64,000 bases of DNA from Natronobacterium texcoconense (GCF_900104065.1 NZ_FNLC01000002.1:726995-790994); one strand, 5' to 3'. Positions 36,242 through 46,727 are shown, counted from the stretch's first letter. Program-made: numbers and translations. Notes: a model not told the origin generated them from the sequence alone.

Positions 36242-37579
36242 ATGACAGCAGTCGGTATCGACGCGGTCGAAATCTGGACCGGGAATCTCGAACTCGACTT
36301 GCCCGGCACGTTCGCCCCGCAGAAGGGCGAAGACCCGGAAAAGTACACGAAAGGTCTCGGTCTCTACGCCAGTTCCTTCCCCGACAGCTACGAAGACATC
36401 GTCACGATGGGAGCAAACGCTGCCCATCGCCTGATGGAACGCAAGGGCCTCGAGACCGACGATATCGGTCGTATCGACGTCGCGACCGAGAGCGCGTTCG
36501 ACAACTCGAAGCCGGTTTCGACGTACGTCGCTGGTTGTCTCGAGCAGGTCTTCGAGGGTGACTTCCACCACGCGAACAAGGGCGAACGGAAGTTCGCCTG
36601 TATCGCAGGGACCCAGAGTCTCGACGACGCCTGCAACTGGATTCGCGCGGGCCGCAACCGCGGCCGCGCGGCACTGGTCATCGCGACCGACACCGCCCTC
36701 TACGCTCGCGGTGACGCCGGCGAAGCGACCCAGGGCGCCGGTGCCGTCGCGATGTTGATCGACGAGGACCCCGACCTGGTCGAACTCTCGACCGAACAGG
36801 GCTACGGCTCGGCCGACGAGACCGACTTCCTCAAGCCAAACCAGCAGTTCCCCTCCGTCGACGGCAAACGCTCCGTGCAGGTGTACCTCGCCCGCATGCG
36901 CGAGGCGCTCGAGGACTACGAGAGCGTCGCCGGCGACGTTCACGTCGACGACGTCGCGTACGCGCCGTTCCACACCCCGTTCCCGGGCATGGTCCGGAAG
37001 GCCGCCTTGCTCGCGTACCGACACATCGTCCGCGACACGACCATCGAGGACGAACTCGCCGACGAGATCGGTCGCCAGCCCCGACCCGAGGCGTTCGACG
37101 ACGACGAGGCCTACCGCGACGCGCTCCGGGAGTACATGGACGAACTCAAGGAGACCGACCGCTACCAGGAGTGGTACGCCGAGACCATCGATCCGACCCT
37201 GACCGTCTCGCGCAACGTCGGCAACTGGTACACCGGCTCCGTCCACGTCGCCCGCGTCAGTGCCCTCAAACACGCTCTCGACGAGGGTCGAGACATGACC
37301 GGTGAGACCATGCTCATCGGCTCCTACGGCAGCGGTGCTCAGGCGGAAATTCACGCCGAAACAGTCTGTGACGGCTGGGAAGAAGAGATCGAGGCGCTGA
37401 ACGTCGATGCCCAGATCGAGGAGCGCTACGACCTCGAGTGGGAGGACTACGAGGAGATCCACGACGCCCACAACCACGACGTCGACTCCGACGTCGAGGA
37501 GCTCACGACGCCCGAAGGAGAGTTCGTCTTCGACGGCTGGGGACGAATGGGCGAGCGCAAGTACCGCTACGTCGAGTAG
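36242..37579 (+). CDS. hmgB: Hydroxymethylglutaryl-CoA synthase
   Basis: 445 aa. Condenses acetyl-CoA and acetoacetyl-CoA to HMG-CoA, the first committed step toward mevalonate. It begins MTAVGIDAVEIWTGNLELDL; catalytic Glu83 is in ATESAFD, Cys120 in KFACIAGTQS, and the His in FHTPFPGMVRKA. The length fits the larger archaeal/eukaryotic type. With mvk at the left edge, the window carries two mevalonate-pathway genes 36 kb apart. Confidence 0.95.
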   Translation: MTAVGIDAVEIWTGNLELDLPGTFAPQKGEDPEKYTKGLGLYASSFPDSYEDIVTMGANAAHRLMERKGLETDDIGRIDVATESAFDNSKPVSTYVAGCLEQVFEGDFHHANKGERKFACIAGTQSLDDACNWIRAGRNRGRAALVIATDTALYARGDAGEATQGAGAVAMLIDEDPDLVELSTEQGYGSADETDFLKPNQQFPSVDGKRSVQVYLARMREALEDYESVAGDVHVDDVAYAPFHTPFPGMVRKAALLAYRHIVRDTTIEDELADEIGRQPRPEAFDDDEAYRDALREYMDELKETDRYQEWYAETIDPTLTVSRNVGNWYTGSVHVARVSALKHALDEGRDMTGETMLIGSYGSGAQAEIHAETVCDGWEEEIEALNVDAQIEERYDLEWEDYEEIHDAHNHDVDSDVEELTTPEGEFVFDGWGRMGERKYRYVE

Positions 37580-37597
37580 TACCGTTCCACGCGTCGA

Positions 37598-37641
37598 CTG
37601 ATGGGGCGAATCGACCCACACCGCCGGATTCGCCCCATCAG
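37598..37641 (+). terminator. Perfect 15-bp hairpin downstream of HMG-CoA synthase
   Basis: CTGATGGGGCGAATC (37598-37612) and GATTCGCCCCATCAG (37627-37641) pair perfectly around a 14-nt loop, starting 18 nt after the stop codon. No T-run follows, so it is not a classical oligo-T terminator; it may be an mRNA 3'-end stabiliser or processing structure. Confidence 0.6.
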
Positions 37642-37783
37642 CTCAGGCCTGGATCGCCACTAGCGACCGTCGACTTTTCGACCGACTGTCTCGAGACGAC
37701 GCCGGCGACGGCGTCGAGGCGAAACCCATTAGCGCGTCCAGCAGGTAGCTCGACTGACATCGAATCCTCGAGGTCGACCACGC

Positions 37784-38590
37784 ATGGATCCACTCACACT
37801 CCTCGGTATCGACGTGGCGCTGTTCTTCGTCATCGGCTTGCTCGCCGGCGCTCACTGTATCGGGATGTGTGGGCCGCTGGTGACCGTCTACGCGAGCCAG
37901 ATGGACAGCGGCAGTGACGCGGTTGCCGACGGCGGGCGAACGGGTCATCTGTCGACCTACGAGGTCCGCCAGCACGCACTGTTCAATCTCGGCCGGATGG
38001 GGAGTTACACGATCCTCGGGGCAGCCTTCGGCGCGCTCGGGAGCGTCCTGTTCGTGACGACCGCGGAGTTGACGTCGATCGTCGACGTCGCACGCGGCGG
38101 CGTCGGCCTCGTCGTCGGCGCGTTCGTCGTCGTCACCGGAATCTACTACCTGCTCGGACGGACGACCGGCGGCATCCACCTGCCGGGCCTGCAGCGACTC
38201 ACCGGCTGGCTCACCGCTCGCGTCGACCGTCTGGCGAACGGCCCCGGCATAATCGGGCTGGGTGCGGTCCACGGACTGCTCCCCTGTCCCGTGCTCTACC
38301 CGGCGTTCCTCTATGCGTTCGCGATCGGATCGCCGACCGGCGGCGCGCTCGCGCTGGCCGCGCTCGGGGCCGGAACGATCCCTGCAGTCTTCGCCTACGG
38401 GACCGTCCTCGAGACCGTCGACGTCGCCCACCGGCGGCGCGTCCACCGGCTGCTCGGGGTCGCGTTCGTCGTCTTGGGCTACGTCCTGCTGGCTCACGGG
38501 CTGATGGCGCTTGGCTATCCCGTCCCCCACCCCGAGTTGCCGTTCTACGACGGCATCGACGCGCCGGGCACCGGACACGACCACCACTGA
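37784..38590 (+). CDS. TauE/SafE-like (UreH_2) membrane protein
   Basis: 268 aa. About six membrane helices. The N-terminal helix contains GAHCIGMCGPLVTVYA, the H-C-x-x-M-C-G-P motif of this family, and a second related segment HGLLPCPVLYPAFL. The C-terminus ends GHDHH, a possible metal site. Relatives sit next to CcoI-type copper ATPases in bacterial cbb3-oxidase assembly; here the copper ATPase gene follows by 6 nt. Probable role in copper (or heme/thiol) handling for a terminal oxidase. Not a sulfite transporter on this evidence. Confidence 0.84.
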   Translation: MDPLTLLGIDVALFFVIGLLAGAHCIGMCGPLVTVYASQMDSGSDAVADGGRTGHLSTYEVRQHALFNLGRMGSYTILGAAFGALGSVLFVTTAELTSIVDVARGGVGLVVGAFVVVTGIYYLLGRTTGGIHLPGLQRLTGWLTARVDRLANGPGIIGLGAVHGLLPCPVLYPAFLYAFAIGSPTGGALALAALGAGTIPAVFAYGTVLETVDVAHRRRVHRLLGVAFVVLGYVLLAHGLMALGYPVPHPELPFYDGIDAPGTGHDHH

Positions 38591-38596
38591 TCGACG

Positions 38597-41083
38597 ATGA
38601 CTGACGAACCACTCGACGAAACCGGATCTGCTCCCGACGGTAGCGACACGACCGACGACGGCTGTACGCTGTGTGATCTGCCGGTCGAGGGCAGCGGCGT
38701 CGTCGCGGACGGCAACGCGTTCTGCTGTGCCGGCTGTCGCGAGGTCTACGACGCCCTCGGCGACGTCGAGGACGTTAGCGCAGAAGACGTCCGCGAACGC
38801 CAAACCGTCGATACCGACCCCGACGACGACCCAGCCGTTCCGGACGACCACGAGGCGACCTACCTCGAGGTCGACGGGATGTACTGTGCGACCTGCGAGG
38901 CGTTCATCGAGTCGGTCGCCACGGAGACCGACGGCGTCAGCGCGGCGAGTGCCAGTTACGTGACCGACACGGTCCGGATCGACCACGATCCCGACGCCGT
39001 CGACGGCGAGGAACTACAGGACGTCGTCAGCGGCCTCGGCTACAGTGCCTACGACCGCGACGACGCGTTCAGTCGCCGCCAGGCCGACAACTGGGCGATG
39101 GCACGGATCGCGGTCGGCGTCCTGATGGGGATGATGGTGATGTTGCAGTACGTCGTCATCATCTACCCGACCTACTTCGGCGGGCTCTTCTACGACGAGC
39201 GCACCTACCAGTTCTTCACGGAAACGCTCGCGAGCGACCTCGCGACGCCGTTTTACCTCATGATCGCCGCGCTGACGACGGTCGTCCTCGGGGTCACTGG
39301 AAAGCCGATCCTGCAGGGCGCTTACGTCGCCATCAAGACGCGGACGCCGAACATGGACCTGCTGGTCTCGATCGCAGCCGTCAGCGCCTACCTCTACAGC
39401 ACCCTCTCGATCGCCGTCGGCGGGCCACACATCTACTACGACGTCACCGTCGCGATCATCGTCATCGTCTCCGTCGGGAGCTACTACGAGTCGGAGATCA
39501 AACGCGAGGCGACCCAGCGCCTCTCCGATCTGACGACCGTCCAGGTCGACGACGCACGCCGCGTTCTCGAGAACGGCGACCACGAGGACGTCGCCGTCGG
39601 CGACCTGGTGGCGGGCGACCGCGTACTGGTTCGGACCGGCGAACGCGTCCCCGTCGACGGCGAGATCGTCGACGGCGAGGCGGCGGTCGACGAGGCGGTC
39701 GTCACCGGCGAATCTCTGCCCGTGACCAAGGAGGCCGGAGACGACGTCGTCGGCGGGTCGATGGTCGCCGAAGGCGCGCTGACCGTCCACGTCGGCGAGG
39801 ATGCGACGAGCACCCTCGACCGGATCACCGAACTCGTCTGGGATCTCCAGAGTGGCACCCACGGCATCCAGAAGCTCGCGGACAAACTGGCGACGATCTT
39901 CGTCCCGCTCGTGCTCGTCCTGGCGACGGTCGTCACCGCGATCTACCTCCTGACAGGTGCCGGCGTCGCAACCTCCCTGCTGATCGGGCTCACCGTCCTG
40001 ATCGTCTCCTGTCCGTGCGCGCTCGGGCTGGCGACCCCACTAGCCGTCGCCGCAGGGATCCGCGACGCCCTACGAAACTCGATCGTCGTCTTCGACGACA
40101 GCGTCTTCGAACGCATCCGCGACGCCGACACCGTCGTCTTCGACAAGACCGGCACCCTGACGACCGGCGAGATGTCCGTCGTCGAGACCGACCTCGAGGA
40201 CGACCTGCTCGAGCAGGCCGCGGCGCTCGAGCGCCGATCCGCCCATCCGGTCGGGCAGGCGATCGCGGCTGCAGCGCCGATCGCGGACGGAGGAAGCGTC
40301 GAGGCGGCCTCGAGCGAGAGCGAACCCGAAGACGCGAGCGACGAGCGCGTCGACTCCTTCGAAAGTCACCGGAACGGTGTCTCGGGCGTCGTCGACGGCG
40401 AGGCGGCCGTCGTCGGCCACCCGGATCTGTTCCGCGACCGCGGCTGGGAAATGCCCGACTCGATCGCGGACCGTATCGACGACGCCCGCGAGACAGGGAA
40501 CGTGCCGGTCGCCGTCGGCCGTGACGGAACGGCCGAGGGCGTCGTGGTCGTCGGCGACGAACTCCGCGAGGAGTGGGGCGAGACGCTGTCGACGATCGCC
40601 GAGACAGACGTCGAGGTCGTCGTCCTCACCGGCGACGATCCACGTGCGGCGACCCGGTTCCGTGAGAACGACGCCGTCGACCGCGTGTTCGCCGGCGTCC
40701 CGCCCGAAGGAAAAGCCGAGACCGTCGAACGGCTCAAGGGAACCGGCCGAACGGTCATGGTCGGCGACGGGACCAACGACGCGCCGGCGCTCGCGGCCGC
40801 CGACCTCGGCATCGCGCTCGGCGGCGGCACTGCGATGGCCGCCGACGCCGCAGACGTCGCGCTCGTCGACGACGACCTCTCGTCGGTCGACACCGTCTTC
40901 GAACTCGCCCGCGCAACCGACCGCCGGGTCAAGGGCAACATCGGCTGGGCGTTCTGTTACAACGCCATCGCGATCCCGCTTGCCGTTACCGGACTGCTCA
41001 ATCCGCTTTTCGCGGCGATCGCGATGGGAGCGAGTAGCCTGCTGGTCGTCACGAACTCCTCGCGGTCGCTGATCGAGGACTGA
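38597..41083 (+). CDS. CcoI/FixI-like copper P1B-type ATPase
   Basis: 828 aa. It begins with a cysteine-rich metal-binding domain (CTLCDLPVEG...CCAGC, residues about 23-47) typical of CcoI/FixI ATPases, then an HMA domain with Cys97-x-x-Cys100, eight membrane helices, the transport motif Cys472-Pro-Cys474, D516KTGTLTTG, SAHPVGQA and GDGTNDAPALAAADLGIALG. Such pumps move copper into the periplasm or pseudo-periplasm for oxidase loading. Adjacent to and 6 nt after the TauE/SafE-like gene, a pairing that supports copper delivery to a respiratory enzyme. Confidence 0.93.
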   Translation: MTDEPLDETGSAPDGSDTTDDGCTLCDLPVEGSGVVADGNAFCCAGCREVYDALGDVEDVSAEDVRERQTVDTDPDDDPAVPDDHEATYLEVDGMYCATCEAFIESVATETDGVSAASASYVTDTVRIDHDPDAVDGEELQDVVSGLGYSAYDRDDAFSRRQADNWAMARIAVGVLMGMMVMLQYVVIIYPTYFGGLFYDERTYQFFTETLASDLATPFYLMIAALTTVVLGVTGKPILQGAYVAIKTRTPNMDLLVSIAAVSAYLYSTLSIAVGGPHIYYDVTVAIIVIVSVGSYYESEIKREATQRLSDLTTVQVDDARRVLENGDHEDVAVGDLVAGDRVLVRTGERVPVDGEIVDGEAAVDEAVVTGESLPVTKEAGDDVVGGSMVAEGALTVHVGEDATSTLDRITELVWDLQSGTHGIQKLADKLATIFVPLVLVLATVVTAIYLLTGAGVATSLLIGLTVLIVSCPCALGLATPLAVAAGIRDALRNSIVVFDDSVFERIRDADTVVFDKTGTLTTGEMSVVETDLEDDLLEQAAALERRSAHPVGQAIAAAAPIADGGSVEAASSESEPEDASDERVDSFESHRNGVSGVVDGEAAVVGHPDLFRDRGWEMPDSIADRIDDARETGNVPVAVGRDGTAEGVVVVGDELREEWGETLSTIAETDVEVVVLTGDDPRAATRFRENDAVDRVFAGVPPEGKAETVERLKGTGRTVMVGDGTNDAPALAAADLGIALGGGTAMAADAADVALVDDDLSSVDTVFELARATDRRVKGNIGWAFCYNAIAIPLAVTGLLNPLFAAIAMGASSLLVVTNSSRSLIED

Positions 41084-41124
41084 TGGTCAACGGAATCATT
41101 GCAGAGTAGCGCATACGACAGGGT

Positions 41125-42366
41125 ATGGCAGACAGGCCCGACCTACCCTCGTGGGACTTCGACCGCCCGGGGCTCGCCGCCCTCGTCGCCACAACGGTCG
41201 TGCTGGCAGCGCTCGTCATCCTGCCGTACGTCCAGTACGTCCTGCTTGGGATCGTCCTCGCGTACATTCTCGTGCCTGCCCAGCGTCGTCTCGAGCAGTA
41301 CGTGGGGTCGATGATCGCTGCCGGCGTCCTCGTCGCAGTTGCGATCCTCGCGATCTTGCTCCCGGTCGCGTACGTACTCGCGCTTGCGTTCCGCGAGGCA
41401 CTGCAAGTCGTCGAGGCAATCCAGGAAGGAGACCTCGACGTGGCAGCGATCGAGGCACGTCTCGAGGCGACGGGGTATCCGGTCGATCTCGCCGGCATGT
41501 ACGGCGAGTACCAGGAACCGATCACGACGGGGATCCAGGGGCTGGCTACGGGCGGTCTCGAGATTGTTGGCGGCCTACCGGGAATCCTGATCGGACTCAC
41601 GGTGACGCTTTTCGTACTGTTCGCGCTGTTGCGTGATCGCGAACGGTTGATCAGCTGGATTCGGGAGGTCGTCCCGATCGAAGACGAGATCCAGCGGGAA
41701 TTGCTCGCGGGCTACGACCAGTTGATGTGGGCATCGGTCGTCGGTAACGTTGCGGTCGCGATCATCCAGGCGATCGCACTCGGTATCGGGCTTGCGATAC
41801 TGGACGTTCCCGCGGTGGTCTTTCTGACCGTCGCGACGTTCGTCCTTGCACTGCTCCCGCTGGTGGGTGCCTTTGGCGTCTGGGTGCCACTCTCGGTGTA
41901 TCTGGTTGCGGCCGGTCGGCCCATCGCGGCGGCCGGGCTCGTCGCCTACGGTTCGATCGTCAGCGCCTCAGATACCTACCTGCGCCCCGCGCTCATCGGC
42001 CGGACGAGTGCGTTCAACTCCGCGATTATCGTCGTCGGTATCTTCGGCGGGATCATCGTCTTCGGCGCGGTCGGCCTGTTCGTCGGTCCCGTCGTCCTCG
42101 GCGGTGCGAAAATCACGGTCGACGTCTACGTTCGAGAGCAGTGGGATCGAGCGACTGAGGCCGACACTCCGGCAGAAACGAGCCAGTCCACGCAGGCAGC
42201 CGGCGAGTCGCTGAACGACGAAACCGAGCGGCACGAACCGGATTCCGACGACGAATCGCCGAGCGACGACACTGTCGATCCGGCGCTAGAGGAACAAGAC
42301 GAGTCCGACGCAGACGAGACCGAACTCGGAACGGATACGGCGACCGATCCCGACTCCGCTCCATAG
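41125..42366 (+). CDS. AI-2E family (PerM-like) transporter
   Basis: 413 aa. Eight or so membrane segments, with the re-entrant pattern and the conserved [28 protein letters not shown]... region typical of the AI-2E/UPF0118 family. A roughly 55-residue, strongly acidic soluble tail (from about residue 350) is specific to halophiles. Members export small molecules or ions (some Na+/H+); the substrate here is unknown. Downstream of the copper ATPase by 41 nt on the same strand. Confidence 0.87.
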   Translation: MADRPDLPSWDFDRPGLAALVATTVVLAALVILPYVQYVLLGIVLAYILVPAQRRLEQYVGSMIAAGVLVAVAILAILLPVAYVLALAFREALQVVEAIQEGDLDVAAIEARLEATGYPVDLAGMYGEYQEPITTGIQGLATGGLEIVGGLPGILIGLTVTLFVLFALLRDRERLISWIREVVPIEDEIQRELLAGYDQLMWASVVGNVAVAIIQAIALGIGLAILDVPAVVFLTVATFVLALLPLVGAFGVWVPLSVYLVAAGRPIAAAGLVAYGSIVSASDTYLRPALIGRTSAFNSAIIVVGIFGGIIVFGAVGLFVGPVVLGGAKITVDVYVREQWDRATEADTPAETSQSTQAAGESLNDETERHEPDSDDESPSDDTVDPALEEQDESDADETELGTDTATDPDSAP

Positions 42367-42587
42367 CCGTCGGATACCCGTTCGGTACAAGTCCCCATGC
42401 GAACGAGCCGCGTCCGAAAGGGTGCGTTAATTATCCCCTGGCTGTTATCCCCGTATATCGTGTCTCGAATCGACAGCCGCGTACTCCACAGGCGGGGGCA
42501 GACAGTCGACGCTACCGGTGGTTCCGAGGGCGGAGTCGGAATCGGACGCGAAACCACATCTGCAGTCGAACGAGACAGCCACAACCC

Positions 42588-43925
42588 ATGACCGAATCAC
42601 AGACGACGGGGAGTCCGTACGCTCCCCATACGGACGACGAACAGGCGGCGATGCTCGAGGCCGTCGGCGCCGACACAGTCGAGGAACTGTTCGACATCCC
42701 CGACGCAGTCGAGTTCGACGGGGAGTTCGGCATCGACACGCGAACTGAACGCGAGACCAGGGAACTGGTCCGATCGATACTCGACCGCAACGACGACCTC
42801 ACCGAACTGCTCGGGCGCGGTCACTACGGCTACTACGTGCCGTCGGTGGTCGACCACCTCGCGGATCGCTCGGAGTTTCTGACCTCCTACACCCAGTACC
42901 AGCCCGAAGTGTCCCAGGGGTTCCTGCAGGCACTGTTCGAGTATCAGTCGCTGCTGGTCGAGTTGACCGGCCTCGAGATCGCAAACTGCTCGATGTACGA
43001 CGCTGCGACGGCACTTGGCGAGGCCGCGACGCTGGCCGAACGCGTCCGCTCGACCAGCGGGACGCGCGTGCTCGTCCCCGACCTCCTGCGTGACGGTCGG
43101 CGAAGCACGCTCGAGAACTACGTCGCCGGCACGGACCTCGTCGTCGAGGAGTACCCAACCGAAGACGGCGGCGTCGACTTCGGGGCGCTCGAGGAGACCG
43201 TCGACGAGGACGTCGTCATGGTCTACGCCGAGAATCCGACGGTCCGGGGAACGATCGAGGAGCGACTCGCCGAGATCGGCGACCTCACCGAGGAGAGCGA
43301 CGCCCTGTTCGTGCTCGGCTCGGATCCGGTCGCACTGTCGCTGCTTCAGCGGCCGGCCGACGTCGGTGCCGACGTGGTCGTCGGCGACGCCAGCGTCCTC
43401 GGCCTGCCGACGAGTTACGGGATGGGGCTCGGCCTCTTTGCCTGTCGTGAGGACTACCTCCGGCAGGTGCCCGGCCGACTCGTCGGGGCCAGCGACGACG
43501 CGACCGACCGCCGTGCCTACACACTGACGCTGCAGACCCGCGAACAGCACATCCGACGCGAGCGAGCGACGAGTAACATCTGTACGAACCAGGCGTGGGT
43601 CGCCCTGCGAACCGCGATGCACGCCGCCTCCCTCGGCCCCAACGGGATGGTCGATCTCGCGAAACGCGGCGTTCGGCGGGCCGAGGAACTCGCAGATCGG
43701 CTCGACGAACTCGAGGGCGTCACGGCACCGGTCCACGACCGGCGGCACTTCCGCGAGTTCGTCGCGACAGTCGACGAGCCAGCGGCGACGGTCGCCGCGG
43801 ATCTCGAGGACCGCGGCTTCGCGGTCCACGTCGTCGACGACCACGAGATCCAGATCTGCACTGCGGGTGCAAGCGACGAGGAAATCGATGAGTTCGCCGA
43901 GACGTTCTCGGAGGTGGTACGATGA
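42588..43925 (+). CDS. gcvPA: Glycine dehydrogenase (decarboxylating) subunit 1
   Basis: 445 aa. N-terminal half of the PLP-dependent P-protein of the glycine cleavage system, which decarboxylates glycine and passes the methylamine to GcvH. It shows [58 protein letters not shown] and [13 protein letters not shown]. Stop and start of gcvPB overlap (ATGA), so the two halves are made together. gcvT and gcvH are not in this window. Confidence 0.95.
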   Translation: MTESQTTGSPYAPHTDDEQAAMLEAVGADTVEELFDIPDAVEFDGEFGIDTRTERETRELVRSILDRNDDLTELLGRGHYGYYVPSVVDHLADRSEFLTSYTQYQPEVSQGFLQALFEYQSLLVELTGLEIANCSMYDAATALGEAATLAERVRSTSGTRVLVPDLLRDGRRSTLENYVAGTDLVVEEYPTEDGGVDFGALEETVDEDVVMVYAENPTVRGTIEERLAEIGDLTEESDALFVLGSDPVALSLLQRPADVGADVVVGDASVLGLPTSYGMGLGLFACREDYLRQVPGRLVGASDDATDRRAYTLTLQTREQHIRRERATSNICTNQAWVALRTAMHAASLGPNGMVDLAKRGVRRAEELADRLDELEGVTAPVHDRRHFREFVATVDEPAATVAADLEDRGFAVHVVDDHEIQICTAGASDEEIDEFAETFSEVVR

Positions 43926-45367
43926 GCGACGAACAGGTTCGATACGATCAGGCTCGCTACGTCGAGGACGGCCAGTACGAACCGCTGCTCTCCGAGAAGG
44001 ACCTGACGCGGGTCGACGTCGACGACGACTCGCCGCTACCCGACGACCTTACCCGGGACTCCCTCGAGTTGCCGGAACTCTCCGAGCCCGAACTGGCTCG
44101 TCATTACACGCGACTCTCCCAGATGATCTACGGGATCGACACCGGTCCCTACCCGCTGGGGTCGTGTACGATGAAGTACAACCCCAAGTTCACCGAGGAC
44201 GTCGCGGCGCTCCCCTCGGCTGGGGTCCACCCCGACCGCTCGGAGGAGTCGGTCCAGGGCACTCTCGAACTGCTGTACCGGTTGCAGGACTACCTCGGTC
44301 GGATCGGCGGCATGGACGCCGTCACGCTTCAGCCGCCAGCGGGTGCGGCCGGCGAGTTCGTCGGCATCCGCGTCGCCACGGCCTACCACGAACACAACGG
44401 CGAGGACCACCGCGACGAGGTCATCATCCCCGAAAGCGCCCACGGGACCAACTTCGCGACCGCCGCGCTGGGCGGCTACGACGTCGTCTCCCTGCCAAGC
44501 GACGACGAAGGACGCGTCGACCTCGAGGCGCTCGAGGCCGCCCTCTCGGAGGACACGGCAGCGCTGATGCTGACGAACCCGAACACGCTCGGGCTGTTCG
44601 AGCGCGATATTACGGAAATCGCGGAGATGGTCCACGACGTCGGCGGCCTGCTGTACTACGACGGGGCGAACCTCAACGCCCTGCTCGGCCGCGCTCGTCC
44701 GGGCGACATGGGCTTCGACGTGATGCACTACAACGTCCACAAGACGTTCGCGACGCCCCACGGCGGCGGTGGCCCCGGTGCGGGTCCCGTCGGCGTCGCA
44801 GAGAAACTCGAGCCGTTCCTGCCGGCGCCCCGCGTCCGGGAAGCCGAGGGCGACGCGGACTACGAACTGTTCGATCCCGAACACACCATCGGCAAGGTCC
44901 ACGGCTACCAGGGCAACTGGCTCGTGCTGATCAAGGCGTTCGCCTACATCGCTCGCCTCGGCGACGAAGGACTGGCGGATGCGAGCGCCAAGGCGGTACT
45001 CAACGCGAACTACCTCGCGAGCCAGATCGGTTACGACGTCCCCTACGAGCCGTTCCACCACGAGTTCGTCGCCAGCGCCGGTGACCAGGACGCCGCCGAC
45101 GTCGCCAAACGGATGCTCGACTACGGCGTCCATCCGCCGACGACCAAGTGGCCCGAGATCGTTCCCGAGGCGCTGATGACCGAGCCGACGGAAGTCGAGA
45201 GCAAGGATACGCTGGACCGCCTCGCCGCAGCGTTCGACGCCGTCGCCGAAGAAGACGACGAGACGCTCGAGGCCGCTCCCGAGCGGACGACCGCACGGCG
45301 GATCGACCAGACGAACGCGGCTCGAGATCCACAGCTGTCCTGGCATACGCTCGAGGACGGCGAGTAA
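43922..45367 (+). CDS. gcvPB: Glycine dehydrogenase (decarboxylating) subunit 2
   Basis: 481 aa. C-terminal half of the P-protein, carrying the PLP lysine in [20 protein letters not shown]. Other marks: [40 protein letters not shown] and [19 protein letters not shown]. The C-terminus ends in an acidic tail. Together with subunit 1 it forms the heterotetrameric enzyme of archaea and many bacteria. Followed by a 98-nt gap and an opposing gene. Confidence 0.95.
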   Translation: MSDEQVRYDQARYVEDGQYEPLLSEKDLTRVDVDDDSPLPDDLTRDSLELPELSEPELARHYTRLSQMIYGIDTGPYPLGSCTMKYNPKFTEDVAALPSAGVHPDRSEESVQGTLELLYRLQDYLGRIGGMDAVTLQPPAGAAGEFVGIRVATAYHEHNGEDHRDEVIIPESAHGTNFATAALGGYDVVSLPSDDEGRVDLEALEAALSEDTAALMLTNPNTLGLFERDITEIAEMVHDVGGLLYYDGANLNALLGRARPGDMGFDVMHYNVHKTFATPHGGGGPGAGPVGVAEKLEPFLPAPRVREAEGDADYELFDPEHTIGKVHGYQGNWLVLIKAFAYIARLGDEGLADASAKAVLNANYLASQIGYDVPYEPFHHEFVASAGDQDAADVAKRMLDYGVHPPTTKWPEIVPEALMTEPTEVESKDTLDRLAAAFDAVAEEDDETLEAAPERTTARRIDQTNAARDPQLSWHTLEDGE

Positions 45368-45465
45368 CTGGCAGCGAACGGTTCTTTTTCGGTCGATCGC
45401 TCGAGTGACGTGTCTCCAGAAGTCGAAGAGAGACGGCAGAATCGGACCGGGACGCCGATCGATCG

Positions 45466-45648
45466 CTACGACTGCGCAGCGCTCGAGTCGACTGCGGTTC
45501 CGTCGTCGCCGATGCGGACGAAGCCGTAGTCACAGTCCGGGCAGTGCCACTTGACTTTCTCACCGAGGTGCAGCGTCGTACTCGCCGCACGGTAGAACGT
45601 CTTCTCTCCCCCGCAGTCGGGGCAGTCGTGGTCGAGTTCTAGGGCCAT
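45466..45648 (-). CDS. Small zinc-ribbon protein, 60 aa
   Basis: MALELDHDCPDCGGEKTFYR ... KVKWHCPDCDYGFVRI: two CPxC motifs (CPDC and CPDC) separated by about 25 residues form a zinc ribbon. The tail is polar. It belongs to a widely seen haloarchaeal type of small zinc finger with no assigned role. The intact frame and spacing of cysteines support it as a gene. Confidence 0.82.
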   Translation of the reverse strand: MALELDHDCPDCGGEKTFYRAASTTLHLGEKVKWHCPDCDYGFVRIGDDGTAVDSSAAQS

Positions 45649-45773
45649 ACGGCGGGGTTGTGGGCGGAGTGAGTTTATGCTTTCGTCATCGGTCGCGCTC
45701 GCCAGGATACCCCGCCATAGGGCGGGTCTCCCGTCGGCTAGCTGTTAAGTAACTGCCGGGCGACGATCCAGCC

Positions 45774-46307
45774 ATGCCGATCTACACAGGACGTGGCGAC
45801 GATGGCGAGACCGACCTCCGGGACATGAGCCGGGTGTCGAAGACCAGTCCCCGCATCGAGGCCTACGGCACCGTCGACGAACTCAACGCCCTGCTCGGGA
45901 GCGTCCGTCCGACGGGATACGACGACGTCGACGACCAGCTCCGGACGATCCAGAACCACCTCCACGTCGTCCAGGCCGACTTCGCCAACCCCGACCCCGA
46001 GGAGGACGATCCCGTCATCCGGGAGGAGCACGTCGAGACCGTCGAGGAGTGGATCGACGACCACGACGACGAACTCGAGCCGCTGACCTCCTTCATCCTC
46101 CCGTCGGGATCGAATCACGGCTCGCGGCTCCACCACGCCCGCGCGGTCTGTCGACGCGCCGAACGTCGAGCTGTCGAGCTGGCGGAGGAAGAACAGATCA
46201 ACGAACAGGCCGTCCAGTACCTGAATCGGCTCTCGGATGGCCTGTTTACGCTGGCTCGCGTGGTCAACCAGCGCGACGGAGAAACGGAAGAAGCGCCGCA
46301 GTACTGA
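45774..46307 (+). CDS. Cobalamin adenosyltransferase, PduO type
   Basis: 177 aa. ATP:cob(I)alamin adenosyltransferase that makes adenosylcobalamin. N-terminal MPIYTGRGDDGETDLRDMSR (PduO nucleotide loop), then RIEAYGTVDELNALLGSVRP, SSGSNHGSRLHHARAVCRRAERRAVELAE-like helix, and NRLSDGLFTLARVVN. A GTTAAG box 26-30 nt upstream gives a near-leaderless start. Divergent from the zinc-ribbon gene. Confidence 0.93.
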   Translation: MPIYTGRGDDGETDLRDMSRVSKTSPRIEAYGTVDELNALLGSVRPTGYDDVDDQLRTIQNHLHVVQADFANPDPEEDDPVIREEHVETVEEWIDDHDDELEPLTSFILPSGSNHGSRLHHARAVCRRAERRAVELAEEEQINEQAVQYLNRLSDGLFTLARVVNQRDGETEEAPQY

Positions 46308-46335
46308 CGGGCAAGATACGGCCTAGGGCCGCGAT

Positions 46336-46671
46336 CTATGCGGTTTCAGCTGCGTTTTCCGGTACTGCCTCGAGGATCGTCTCGGCGACAGCCAGGTTCC
46401 GGTCCGGTTCGACGCTGTTCGCCCGGTCATCGTACTCGAGCACGTCCGCGTCGTCCAGCAGGGGCAGATGAACGTGATGCAGACCGACCTCGAGACGCTG
46501 GTTCGACGTCGGGGACGCAGTACTCGACGTAGACAGTTCCGCAGAGAGATGTGTGACGACGTCTGCGGTCTCGATACAGGTTCCCTCCCGTACGAGATAC
46601 TCACAGACTTTCCGACGGCGATAGTCGGCGAGCGCTTCTAACACCGTATCGATGGTTCCAGGATGTGACAT
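46336..46671 (-). CDS. DUF7344-type HTH protein
   Basis: 111 aa. MSHPGTIDTVLEALADYRRR KVCEYL: a short winged-helix-like start common in haloarchaeal DUF7344 proteins, followed by LEVGLHHVHLPLLDDADVLE (helix plus wing) and an acidic tail. Probably a DNA-binding or signal-linked regulator. It is downstream of and on the same strand as the HTH_10 gene, with a 7-bp hairpin (46683-46704) between. Confidence 0.75.
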   Translation of the reverse strand: MSHPGTIDTVLEALADYRRRKVCEYLVREGTCIETADVVTHLSAELSTSSTASPTSNQRLEVGLHHVHLPLLDDADVLEYDDRANSVEPDRNLAVAETILEAVPENAAETA

Positions 46672-46682
46672 CCATTCGGGTT

Positions 46683-46704
46683 TCCCACGGTCATTGTCGT
46701 GGGA
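46683..46704 (-). terminator. Hairpin between two minus-strand regulator genes
   Basis: TCCCACG (46683-46689) pairs with CGTGGGA (46698-46704) around an 8-nt loop. It lies just after the stop of the HTH_10 gene and 12 nt before the start of the DUF7344 gene on the same strand, where it could end or attenuate transcription. No T-run is seen. Confidence 0.35.
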
Positions 46705-46727
46705 GGGGAGCCTTCCAAGTCAGGCTT

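Noticed and set aside
36149-37621. 490-codon minus-strand frame opposite HMG-CoA synthase
   Set aside because: Antisense to a confident enzyme gene with complete catalytic residues.
45711-45726. CCCGCC-ATAG-GGCGGG mini-hairpin between two divergent genes
   Set aside because: Six GC pairs arise easily in this GC-rich DNA; position fits neither terminator nor clear operator.
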